From positions 434,001 to 498,000 of the forward strand of contig JAPJBO010000013.1 in NCBI GenBank assembly GCA_030068145.1: a stretch of DNA of 64,000 nt, written 5' to 3'. Every line of letters begins with the position of its first letter. The first letter of the stretch is position 1. Below, piece by piece: positions 44,471-54,700 of this stretch. The notes beneath the pieces are model-generated. The model was given only the letters and a program-made list of their open reading frames with translations, was not told the DNA's origin and ran no database searches. Source of the stretch: Diplonema papillatum. Lineage: Eukaryota > Euglenozoa > Diplonemea > Diplonemida > Diplonemidae. Both the position numbers and the translations under genes were made by a program.

Positions 44471-45288
44471 GTTGTTGTGTTGTTTTCGCCTCATCTTACG
44501 AACTCTTTGTTCATCCACATGATGGGTGCAGGAAAGCACACGGGGGAAAAATATGGCACCACTGAAGGTGTTTTCTAGTTCCAAAACCAGTCCGGAGTAG
44601 TTGTATCCAGTTTGGTCGGCGAGCCACTGCACTTCAGTACGCACCTCTGAGCGGACACTTCAAAAAAGAGAGACGAGAAAGCTTCCCCCTCTCCGACTAG
44701 CATTTTCCCCGGGCAATTAGATGACTTGGGGTGTTCCTCTTCTATCGATTTCTTCCCCTAACTGCTCGGTCCCAGCACGATTGCCCAACCTAGCCGCAAC
44801 GCTGTGGACTGGCAAAAAGAGCAGAGTGGAGAAAACGAGGCGGAGGAACACAGATTTTTCTGGCTTCAATAGCTGAAGCTGCCTCTTCTTTCCGCTGCCT
44901 TTTCCCGTCTACGTGCTCCGTCGCGCCGGAGCAGAACTCCGGGACTTTCCGGAAGCGCTGCGCCAAATCTTGAGGACGCGGCACAGCACCATCTTGATTC
45001 CCTCGAAAGGGGTTTGAGGTCAAGTACACTTGTTGGGACCCGAAGAATGGCGAACGACAGAACGACGCCGGGGTCCAAGATGAGGAGAAAAAACTTCGCT
45101 CCGAGCAAGAGCGTAAGCGGCAACCGCAGCGCGCAAAAGCTTGAGTCGGAGGTAGCGTGGCAGAGCGTCCGCTCTGCCAACTGTGCTCGACCGTCAAAAT
45201 GATTCGCCCAAGCAACCCAAGCTCCCTGGTACGTTTTAGATGCCTTCAGGATTCCTCGAGAAATCGGGAGGCTCGTGTCACCCAGCCA

Positions 45289-45556
45289 GGGCTTACGCTC
45301 CACGTGTGGAACGTGTGGATTTCCACACGTTAATTCTTGTTCCCCCACGTGTGGATCCACAGGTACCACATGTGGATTCTGATTTATTGGTCCACATGCA
45401 GGGGAGTCTAGGCCCACAGGTGTCGGCAAGTCCAGTAGCGACGCTATTTTTTTTGCCGTCGCACATAAGGGGAAAGGTTTTTTTCCCCTCGAACCTTAAG
45501 CGCCCACACGTGGACCACACGTATTTTCTCTGAGACCGAAAACGGAGCGTAAGCCC
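45289..45556. mobile_element. MITE-like element rich in CACGTG/CACATG boxes
   Basis: Perfect 13-bp terminal inverted repeats: GGGCTTACGCTCC at 45289-45301 and GGAGCGTAAGCCC at 45544-45556. The interior repeats ccacgtgtgg, acacgtggacc, ccacatgtgg and related 8-10-bp motifs in both orientations. A short agcc flanks both sides, a possible 4-bp target duplication. There is no coding capacity. Confidence 0.65.
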
Positions 45557-45894
45557 AGCCCGAAGAGCCGCGCCTTATAATACTGAAGCTCCTGGCGGTT
45601 CTTCACGATCCACTGCCCGTGCGGAGTTTTGCCGTAAAAAAATATGCCAGTTGCTGCCCCGTTGTTCCCGGACTCAGACGAGAAAACCTCACCCAACACA
45701 AGAAGTAGCCCCAAAAAGAACACGCCCCTGCGCGCCGGCTGAGACCACGCAGTTCCGGGGCGGGAGTGCCGAATTTGAACCAGGGCGGAATCCCTGCCTA
45801 TTGGGAGGGAGCTCGCTCTGTTGTTTGTGTCCACAGACCGGGGGTTGCAGGCCGCGGTGCGGCAGCATCGTCGATAGTCTTCTTCGGCGTCGTC

Positions 45895-46416
45895 ATGCGG
45901 AGAGGGGAACCCTCGTGTAGTTCGGTGGGACGGGTGAAGCCGTGCATGGTTTGCGGCAGGGAAGACGGCATCTCGGCAACACTAAGGGAAGCATCCGTGT
46001 GCAGCTTTGGGCACATTGCGGCAGCTGGAGGTCTGCTTGAGGTTTGCAACGCGTGCGATGCCCGACTGTGCCCGCGTTGTTACAGCAACCCTGCGGACAG
46101 AGGGCGGAGCGGCGACCACCCTATACTGAACCGATGGGGCGGGCAAACCGTAGACGCCCACGCCCCCGCGAGAGCCACGGGAGGCAGCACCTTGGATCTG
46201 CCCTTCGTACTGCGACACGGCGCCATGGGATCCTCCGATGACGTCTACCCCCTCCTGGCGAGCAAGCGCAAGACCTGCCGGCCCCAGCCCGCTCCCTCAG
46301 CTTCCCTCCCCGAAACACCAAACCGGGCGTATCCATCAGGACGGCATGAGTACAAACATGTATCGACCACCTCTGAATCGCCTGGAATGTCCGATCGCTC
46401 CTATGGATCCATTTAG
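45895..46416 (+). CDS. Small Cys-rich (zinc-binding?) protein
   Basis: 173 residues from ATG 45895. Residues about 19-66 hold CMVC, a single Cys and His (VCSFGH), CNAC and CPRC, spaced like a cross-brace zinc finger of the RING/FYVE/PHD class but without enough signature to name it. The rest is Ser/Pro-rich. The frame is also open upstream to an acceptor-like site (tgtccacag near 45836), so this could be the last exon of a longer gene rather than a complete one. No membrane helix is seen. Function unknown. Confidence 0.5.
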   Translation: MRRGEPSCSSVGRVKPCMVCGREDGISATLREASVCSFGHIAAAGGLLEVCNACDARLCPRCYSNPADRGRSGDHPILNRWGGQTVDAHAPARATGGSTLDLPFVLRHGAMGSSDDVYPLLASKRKTCRPQPAPSASLPETPNRAYPSGRHEYKHVSTTSESPGMSDRSYGSI

Positions 46417-47745
46417 GGAGCCAACGTCGACCCGCTTCGTGCGTTTGGCTCCTGGTATTGGGTGCAGGAGTACAAGTACAGAGGAGTGGTGCCGTGTGTT
46501 TCCCTCCATTTCGCTAGTGCCTAAGTCTTTTTGCATCCGCATGGCCGCTTCTGCCAACTTGTTGCTGCAAAGATGTTTGCGGTGAACGGCTGCCTCGTCG
46601 TCGGAGGCTGCTGTCTTCATCCTACTGTCACGATGAATGTGGGGGTGCAATCAGTCGGACACCTTCCGTCGGCTGCACTTTTGGGACGCCAATTCCCGCC
46701 CCAGGCCAACTTCTCCTGTAGTCTTTCATATCCGCGCCTTTTGCCTCGACACCCTACGAAGTAGGCGTCCTATGCTTCTCTTCGCTGCCTCAGTAGTGTC
46801 ATTGAGCAAACTGCGCGCCTGCACTGCCATCTTGATATACGTTAGATGTGGTGGGCGTTTCTTAGGCTCCCTCTCTGGAAGCAGCTTAAGCTTCCCCTCT
46901 TTACTGTGCTGACCGAGTCTTTGACCGGCAGTGCAGTCCACTGGTAGGGCAGAAGCCCTGGCGAGCTTGTTCGTGTGGGAACTGAAGCTGAGTATCACTC
47001 GCCTCTTTTTTTCTCTCTCTCTCACTCTCTCAAAAAGGATGCGAGGTGCACCTATTTTGTCGAGCAAAGCAAGACCATGCAATCCCTCTTGCCCAGCGCC
47101 TGGTGTCGCGCATCGTGCTCCTCCCCATTCTTTATTGGAAGCTAGCAAGCCGTTGGTGATGTTGAAGCAAGCAAAAACAGGTTAAAGGTATCGTCAGCGT
47201 CCATCCGAATTGTCTGCCGGTGTCGTCTGCACACCATCAGTATCACACGTTGCCGCAAGTCACAATTGGAACCACCTGCGCTCTCCCCCGACTGCTGCGG
47301 GGACTTTTAGTTCCGCGACTTTTTCAGTTCCCGTCCGGCGCGCGGGCGGCATTCGGCAAGATGCAATCGTATCCAGGGGAGGCCAACCTCGCTGTTCCCT
47401 TCTATTCCCAGCCGGCGTCCTGGTGTATTACCTCACGCAGCCTTGCATCGGGTACGGGTCCTCGGAACTCCTGACCTGGAAAGGAAAACGAAGCAAGGTA
47501 AATACACGTGGGAAAACGACCAACCGGCACACGCACAAACGAAACGGAGCGCCTGTCTTTTTTTTGGTCGTAACCTACACAAGAAGCCACGGCCACATTT
47601 CACCCGCTCGCATCCCGCAAGAGGTCGATGCAAGCCGACCGTTTGATTTATCGCAAGCTCACGTCAAGTGGCAGGGAAGGCTTCTCTAGGACCAGAAATA
47701 CCCATCACACAAGCCTGTGTCACAGGGGAGAATAGAAGGGAGGGC
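46417..47745. other. Interval before the 47746 gene
   Basis: No gene is seen. Around 46995-47030 there is a (CT)n-like tract, and 47497-47570 resembles the 3' part of R3 (gtaaatacacgtgggaaaac, gaccaaccggcacacgcaca). Confidence 0.4.
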
Positions 47746-49818
47746 ATGCAGTGGGCGGGGGTGCTTGCCCGGAGATCCGTCTCGACGAGATGCATGCAGT
47801 ACACGGAGCCGTGGGTCTGGCAGCCGCACACTGACCGCGACGGCTACTTCGAGGAGTTGGCGCGGCGGCCGCTGAAGGACGCGGTGACTGGGACGCACGT
47901 GCACGTCGTCGCTGCGTCGGAGTTCAGCGAAGACAGCGCGAAGGACGTCGTCGAATACCTCGCCGAGTGCAGGAACGGCCCGCGGGGCCGGAAGCTGCAC
48001 GTCTGCCTCAACTTCCACGACAGCCGCCTGCTGCCGGTGCTCGCGCAGTGCCACACAGGAGACCCGGCGGCCCGGGAAAAAAACGCCGCCCTCGCGTCGG
48101 GGATGGGCTACCCGCCCGACCTCCTCGCGCAGTCCCTGCTCAACCACCAAGCCCGCGGCCTCTTCCCGCACCAGGCAACCACCGCCGCCGCGAAGGCGTG
48201 CCAAAGCCTCGGCATCCCCGTGTCGTACCTCGGACTGCCCCCGGCGCTGCCGTACGAGAAGCTGCGGTACGTGCACTCGTCGGCGACGGACCTCCTCGCC
48301 TCGTTCGAGAAGGCGTCGCAGACGGACCACGACGCGCAGAAGACCGCCCTCGACACGCTGGTGCACGCGATGCCCAGCCAGTGCGGGCTGCACGCCGACC
48401 CGGCGGCGCACGTCGTCCCGCGCGACTTGGCCGCGATGCTCCAAAACAGGCCGCGCCCGGCGATCGTCGAGCGGTGCCTGACCTCCATCGACTTCCCGAC
48501 GCTCTTTTTCCGCGTCGTCCACCCCACCGCCCATTTCGTCCGGCAGGTCAAGAAGGCCATCTGGGACCTCCCGTACAACGACGGGCAGGTGATCGTCGTT
48601 CTCGACGCGCCGGTCGCCGCGCTGTTCTACAAGATGTACAAAGACGAGGGCATCACCGACGACGACCTCTCCGCGGTGTCGTACAACTTCAACCCGACCG
48701 CGAACCGCGCGCGGCGGCGGGCGGTGGAGGCCGAAAAAGAGGTGCTCGAGCCTGCGGTGCAGCGCGTGGAAGCGGGCGGCCTTGCGTCGGAGAGGGAAGT
48801 CGCGGCGCTGGATGCGTGCGACGGGAACGACGCCGGCGCGCCCCTCGACCAGAAGCAGGCCGAGTTCGAGCTGCAGCTGGTGCTCTTCTTCTACCTGAGC
48901 AAGCTCCGCCCGGACCATCGCGGGGTGTACAACGCGGTGGCGAACGTGTTCTTGATGCACGGGTTGCTCGACGACGCGTTGCGGTACCTAATCTCGCTCA
49001 TCACGCTGCGGATACCCGGCACGACCGAACTGGTGATCAACATACTCGACGAGTTAATCACCTCGTCCCACCTCACCCCGGACCACCCGCTGGTGCAAGA
49101 CGTCGTCCGCCTCATCGAAACAACCGAGAGCACCCCCAACCCTCGCGAAACCCCCCTCCTCCTCCCGCTGCCCGCCACCCAAACCTCGCCGGGCGACGCG
49201 ACCAACCGCATGCTGCTCCACGACAGCGAAGGTCGCGTGTCCGCGGTGCAGTACGAGGACCTGCCGGAAGTGCGGGAGTACCACGCGGGCGACCTGTCCG
49301 AGCAGAAGAGCAGGGTCGTCGGGAACGCGCTGATGGAAATGAAGGAAAAAGAGCTGGCCCGCCACACGCCGACGGAGGCGAAGCAGGACCAGATGCTCAA
49401 GCGCCGAAGCGCGGTCCTCAAGACAAAATTCAACCAGCCCGCCCTGCATCCCCTCAGCGCCGAGTACCGCGAAAGGCCGAACGGAGCACTGGCGAGCCAG
49501 GGCGTCATCCACGCTCTGCAGAGGTACCGCCCGAATGAGAACTTCCCGGTGCCTCCCGAGCAGAAGATCGAGGTCGAGGAGCACGCGCACGCAGCCCACC
49601 AGGCGTTGGCGCGAAAATACGACGTGCCGCCCGTCGACAAGCTGCTGCGGGAGGCGAAGCGGATCCGGACCGAGTCGCCGCCACGAACCGGGTTCTTCAA
49701 GGCGCTGCTCACCAGCAAGAAGGAGGACAAGGCCATGCTCCGCAGCGTCGAGTTCAGCGAGAGGGAGGACCGGCGGTGGGAAAAGGCGGACAGAGCGTTT
49801 CCCTTCCTCAACCAGTGA
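47746..49818 (+). CDS. Unidentified protein, possibly a degenerate TraB-like fold
   Basis: 690 residues from the first ATG (47746); an upstream in-frame extension has no ATG. The N-terminus MQWAGVLARRSVSTRCMQY is basic and hydroxylated with no acidic residue, as in mitochondrial presequences. Residues about 41-90 (HVHVVAASEFSEDSAKDVVE ... VCLNFHDSRLLPVL) faintly resemble TraB/PrgY/TIKI proteins (VYLVGTAHxSxESxxDV...VVxELCxxRxxxL), but the GxxH and Glu residues expected of that family are absent. The middle is helical (FFYLSKLRPDHRGVYNAVAN). The C-terminal 200 residues are charged and look extended. Single exon, high GC. I am confident it is coding and unsure of the family. Confidence 0.6.
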   Translation: MQWAGVLARRSVSTRCMQYTEPWVWQPHTDRDGYFEELARRPLKDAVTGTHVHVVAASEFSEDSAKDVVEYLAECRNGPRGRKLHVCLNFHDSRLLPVLAQCHTGDPAAREKNAALASGMGYPPDLLAQSLLNHQARGLFPHQATTAAAKACQSLGIPVSYLGLPPALPYEKLRYVHSSATDLLASFEKASQTDHDAQKTALDTLVHAMPSQCGLHADPAAHVVPRDLAAMLQNRPRPAIVERCLTSIDFPTLFFRVVHPTAHFVRQVKKAIWDLPYNDGQVIVVLDAPVAALFYKMYKDEGITDDDLSAVSYNFNPTANRARRRAVEAEKEVLEPAVQRVEAGGLASEREVAALDACDGNDAGAPLDQKQAEFELQLVLFFYLSKLRPDHRGVYNAVANVFLMHGLLDDALRYLISLITLRIPGTTELVINILDELITSSHLTPDHPLVQDVVRLIETTESTPNPRETPLLLPLPATQTSPGDATNRMLLHDSEGRVSAVQYEDLPEVREYHAGDLSEQKSRVVGNALMEMKEKELARHTPTEAKQDQMLKRRSAVLKTKFNQPALHPLSAEYRERPNGALASQGVIHALQRYRPNENFPVPPEQKIEVEEHAHAAHQALARKYDVPPVDKLLREAKRIRTESPPRTGFFKALLTSKKEDKAMLRSVEFSEREDRRWEKADRAFPFLNQ

Positions 49819-50702
49819 CCGGTGGTTGCTGGTTTCGTTTCGAATGCTGTGCCCCGTCTCCTCGTGTCAATTCCGCGTGCCAGGCGAGTCTCACACTTGA
49901 TTGAGAAAGAGCCCATTGGTCCGGCGGTGATATGTATCCGACAGCAACACGGGGTTGTACGAGTGGAACTCCCGTTTCTATTCCTGGTATCCACGGTTGT
50001 TAGTCCGGTCAGGACTATGATGATGAGACACGCAACTGACGTCTTCTACATCAGAGACATTATGGCGTCGTCATACCCTGCTGGCGAAGCTCAGCCAAGA
50101 GGCGGGTAAATAAACTGAGCTCACTTCGGAAACGAGCAAGGAAAGGGCGGCAATGCAGTTGCAATGCACCTCTTCCCCGCACCACTTCGTTGTATTCATA
50201 GCGAAAGAAGTCCAAAGGCGGTCCGTATCCATCAAGTCTCAGCGCTGTCGCTCCAGAAGTGCCCAGTGCTTCTGGTCTCTAGCCCTCGTCTTTATCTCTG
50301 AGGCTCGTGATCCTTTTGTGGGCACCTGCTGCTACTCAAACTTTCTGTGCGACGCAGACAGAAATCAGGAAGCAGCGGATGCGATCGGAAGGAGAAGACC
50401 GGAGCAAGAAATGGGGGTTCACACGCGATACGGGAATTCCTGGGTTTGTGAGCCCAGATTCAGCTGAGGAACGGTGAATGCCAGTCACCGAGAGAGAAGA
50501 GGGAGAAGAAGTTAACTCCGAGTGCAACGGTCCAACAACACCCCAAAGTTAGAGCCGGTGTTTTTGCACAGTGCCACAACCCCGCCCGCCTCGCCCTGTG
50601 TTGTCCCTGAGGTGCTCCACACCTTGCAGCTTTGTTTCGGAAAGTCTGTAGCTACTTGCCCCGACGGCCCGAGGGTGTCGTGCCACAGCCTGAGGGGTCA
50701 AC
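49819..50702. other. Interval upstream of the duplicated cyclase-like 5' end
   Basis: No gene or named repeat is recognised. Confidence 0.4.
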
Positions 50703-51359
50703 AACAGGCTACCGTCACGGGAACACTTACAGAAGAAGAAGCTCCCTGGGGAAGAGCGTACCGGCGCCAACTGCTGCCTGCAAAGCCCGAGTCGGAGTTA
50801 TCACACTGTCACTGCCACACCACAGACTGACACGCTGTGACTGTAACACAGCACAGTCTGTTCCACAGACTGCGCTGTGGCACCGTCACAGTGACTCTAT
50901 CTGTCAAAGCATGCAACGCAAAAGATGTAATCCACGACACGTCACATGATCGAACCAACAAGACGGGGACCGTTGCGCTCCGTAGAGAAATCTCCAGCTC
51001 AAAGTCGATCAGGCGAAACGAACTACCCCCCTCCCGCCTCACTAGTCAAACGAAGACTCAGAAAAGTGACTGTTTATCACAAGAACCAGTCTGAACGATA
51101 CGCGGGCAGGTCCGAAAGCCTTTGGCGACCTGAAGGGTTCTTGGGGTGGATGCGAAACCTGTGAGGTGCGCGTCGTCGGCCTAAGGGGCCCCGGGGGACC
51201 ACGCAGCCTCCATCCGACGCCGGGCCGCCCGGAGTGCATGTCCGCTTGGGAAGATGTGCTGCTGGTCGACGCCTTCGCGCTGCTGCCGAAGGTCTTGCTG
51301 CAGCGCCTCCGCGATTGCGGGCCCCTCGTCGACGGTGGCGCGGTCGCGACGTTCATATA
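50703..51359 (+). pseudogene. Upstream duplicate of the cyclase-like gene's promoter region and first codons
   Basis: This 657-bp unit begins caggctaccgtcacgggaac and is repeated in register from about 51361 into the real gene. It shares the leader (gcaaagcccgagtcg), a hairpin (50837-50889), the block aaagcctttggcgacctgaa and the coding start. Its own ATG (51238) opens a frame that repeats AWEDVLLVDAFALLPKVLLQ, lacks a few residues (the ADDTVVLN region), and then runs into the next unit. It could act as a second promoter, which is inference. Confidence 0.85.
50837..50889. repeat. Hairpin-forming palindrome, copy A
   Basis: Two arms of about 25 bp around ttcc: left begins gtgactgta, right ends gcaccgtcac, with a few mismatches. 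It lies about 400 bp before the ATG of the truncated upstream copy. Confidence 0.75.
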
Positions 51360-51474
51360 TCAGGCTACCGTCACGGGAACACGTGCAGAAGAAGAAGCCC
51401 GCTGGGGAAGAGCGTACCGGCGCCAACTGCGGCCTGCAAAGCCCGAGTCGCTATCACACCACACCTGACACACT

Positions 51475-51527
51475 GTGACTGTGCCACAGCGCAATCTGTT
51501 CCACAGACTGCGCTGTGGCACCGTCAC
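51475..51527. repeat. Hairpin-forming palindrome, copy B
   Basis: Same structure as copy A but with better-paired arms (gtgactgtgccacagcgca and tgcgctgtggcaccgtcac). It lies about 265 bp before the ATG of the cyclase-like gene. Confidence 0.8.
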
Positions 51528-51791
51528 CTGTCAAAGCATGCAACGCGTTCTCAAAAAGTCTAATCCACGATACGTCACGTGATCGAACCAGCTCAAAATC
51601 GTACAGACGAAAAGAAAAAACCCCCCTCCCGCCTCAAAGACTCAAAGAATCGACCGTTATCACAAGAATCAGTCTAACAAAGACACGCGGGCAGGTCCTA
51701 AAGCCTTTGGCGACCTGAAGGGCTCTTGGGGTGGATGCGAAACCTGTGAGGTGCGCGTCGTCGTTCCGGCGCCTGGCCGCCCCCGGGGTGC

Positions 51792-54700
51792 ATGTCCGTC
51801 GCCGGGGACGGCAGCGCCTGGGAAGATGTGCTGCTGGTCGACGCCTTCGCGCTGCTGCCGAAGGTCTTGCTGCAGCGCCTCCGCGATTGCGGGCCCCTCG
51901 TCGACGCTGACGACACGGTGGTGCTGAACGGGGCGGTCGCGACGTTCACGCTCGGCGAGACGGGCGCAACGGACGCTGGGGCCGAGAAGCACAGCGACGA
52001 AGTCCACCTCGCCTTCTCGTACATCGTCGACTCGGTCATAGAGTCGGGCGGTGACGTCTTCTTCCTGACCGAAAGCTCGGTGACTGCCCTCTGGCAGGTC
52101 TGCGGCGCGCCGTCCGCCGAATCCGACGACGAAGCGGCCTACAACGCGGCGTCCGCCGCGCTCAACATCCGGCGGGCGATCGAAAATTTCAGCCTGTCGA
52201 TCCTCTCGCTGCAGGTCAACTTAGCCTGCGGCCCCGTCTACCTGCTGCTGCTGGGCGGCGAAGGGTCCTCCGCGCTCGGGAAGTGGAAGTTCGCGATGGG
52301 CGGCCCCGCCCACGAGCAGCTCGCGCAGTGCTCCGCGGTCAGCAAGAACAACAGCATCGTCGCCACCGCGGCGCTCGCGGACCGCCTGCGGCGCAAGGGC
52401 TGCAAAGTCGAAGCCTCGTCGGTCGGCCCGTTCGTTTTGCTGGGCGGGATGACCCCGCTGCTGCCGTCGTTCAGCCAATACCGGTCTTATTCGCCGCGCA
52501 CGTCGTGCGCAACCGCGCTGGACGAGTCGACGAGCCAGCGGCTGGCGGTCGACCGGAAGTCGGTCTCCACCCGCGACGCGGCGGGCTGTCCCATCTCGCT
52601 GATCTCCCTCTTCTTCTTCGACACCGTCGGCCACACGCTGGGGGAGCGGGCCTGGTTCGGCGAGGGGGGCAACCTCCGCAGCGTCACCGTCCTCTGCCTA
52701 CACCTCGCCTGCCCCGAAGTCCCCGCCGGCCGTGAGAGGCAGCAGGTCTTCCATGCCGTGGTCCGGACCGTCCAAAAAGCGCTGCTCCTGGTCGAGGGCG
52801 TGCTGCTCCGCGTCGTGATGGTCCCGAACGGGATTCGGACCATCTGCGTGTTCGGCCTCCCGGGGCACACGCATGCCGATGACACGGACCGCGCGATGCG
52901 GTTCACGTTGCGGGTCGTCAGCAAGCTGAAAAAGAAGGTCGGCAACGTCGTGGCCGGCGTGGCGAGGGGTCGGTGCGACTGCGGCTTGATCGGCGGCGAC
53001 CAGCGGAAGGACTACGCGCTGATCGGCAGCGTCGTGCCGCGGGCTTGCCGCATGGCGCGCCTCGCCCTCGAAGAGTCGACCCGCAGCGAGCACCTGCCGG
53101 TCGTCTTCGCGGACGAGGAGGCCGTCGGGCACTGCAGCAGCGCAGAGTGGATGGGGCTGACCTTCACGAAGGTTTCGAGCGTGTGGCGCACCCGGTCTGG
53201 GGATATTTTCAGGGGTGACACGCCCGGAGCAGGACGCCGGGCCTCCGAATGGACGTCGGTCGGTGAGCTGTACCTGGTTGAGCACACGGAGCCCGGCGAG
53301 GGCAAGTCCGTGCTGCAAGTGGCGCTGGAGGGGCTCAACGAGGACGTCCGCCGCAACTCGAGCGTCGGCTCCGGGTCGGTCGCCTCGCGGCTCGCCTCAG
53401 CCCGCACCGCGGCGGTCCTGCAGCAGCGCGTGAGCAAAACGTCGTCCAACAACAGCAGCCACGGGCGCCGGCACGACGACCACAACTCTCGGTCTCCTAG
53501 CTCCCGCAGGTTTGCTTCACACACGCCCTCTCCCAAAAAAAATCCGAAACGGACGCGGAAACGCCCGCGTAGTTCCACAGGCCTCCCACAAAAATGGCTA
53601 GCCATAACCCATAACGAAAGCGTGCACCACATATACAACCCGTAACCATACAGCTCTTTCTTGCTCTAAGATAACCCATTTATCAACGGTCACGTGTCAC
53701 ACCACCAGGGAATTTTTAAAGTATCGTGGGGTGATACGGCACACCACCAATACTGCGCACCCACAGCTTCCTTGTGGCCAGAATAGCCACGACATTTACC
53801 CATTGCAGTACATTGTGGCTTTTGGAGCTAGAAGATCTTTCAGGGCCCATTGAAAATTGGCAATAATTGATGCTCAGGGTGCATCAATTCCATCGACGCA
53901 AACCATTCCCCACGTTCATGCGACATTGGACCCCAGTTTTTCGTAATAACAATTAATTGTAAGGGAAAAGTGGCTTAGGGGACTAGTCCCAATGTGAAAT
54001 GTGCCCTTAGGGGACTAGACCCTATTTTGCATTATCCTGGTAAGAATTTGCAAAAAAGTTGCTAAGTGCATTTCCCAGTACTTCCCAATGAAAATGTGCC
54101 CTTAGGGGACTAGTCCCCTAAGGGCAAACAATTTCATTGGACTTTTTGCCAGGGAAGTGCCATTTTTGGCCATTTTTGCCGATTTTTGTAGATTTTGGCC
54201 ATTTTTGGCCATTTTTGCCGATTTTTCCAGGTTTGGCCATTTTTGGACATTTTTGCCGATTTTTCCATATTTTGGCCATTTTTGCCGATTTTAGTAGATT
54301 TTGGCCATTTTTGGCCATTTTTGGCCATTTTTGCCGATTTTTCCAGAATTTGGCCATTTTTGGTCAATTTTGGCCAATTTTGCCGATTTTTCAAGATTTT
54401 CCAGATTTTGACCATTTTTGGCCATTTTTGGCCATTTTTGCCGATTTTTCCAGATTTTGGCCATTTTTGGCCGATTTTTATAGATTTTCCAGATGTTGAC
54501 CATTTTTGCCGATTGTTCCAGATTTTGGCCATTTTGGCCGAGTTTGCCGTATTGTCCAGTTTGTATTGGACGTTTGCAGCTTTGTACACTCCTACCATAA
54601 TCTTCCAGGGTTTGCAGCTTACAAAACATAAACATATGAGAGGAAAATGACAACACCAGAGGGTATTCGTGTGATTAGTGCACTGCCCTTTCGAAGCGAA

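Larger units (their letters stand above)
43462..45894. other. Interval between the UBE3B-like gene and the Cys-rich gene
   Basis: No gene can be assembled. 44206-44395 has a Cys/His-rich open frame (HIVCRDDLGSPGCHKECPD) ending at tacagcag|gtgtcc and could be an exon, but no partner is evident. A (GT)n tract lies at 44440-44468 and a MITE-like element at 45289-45556. Confidence 0.4.
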
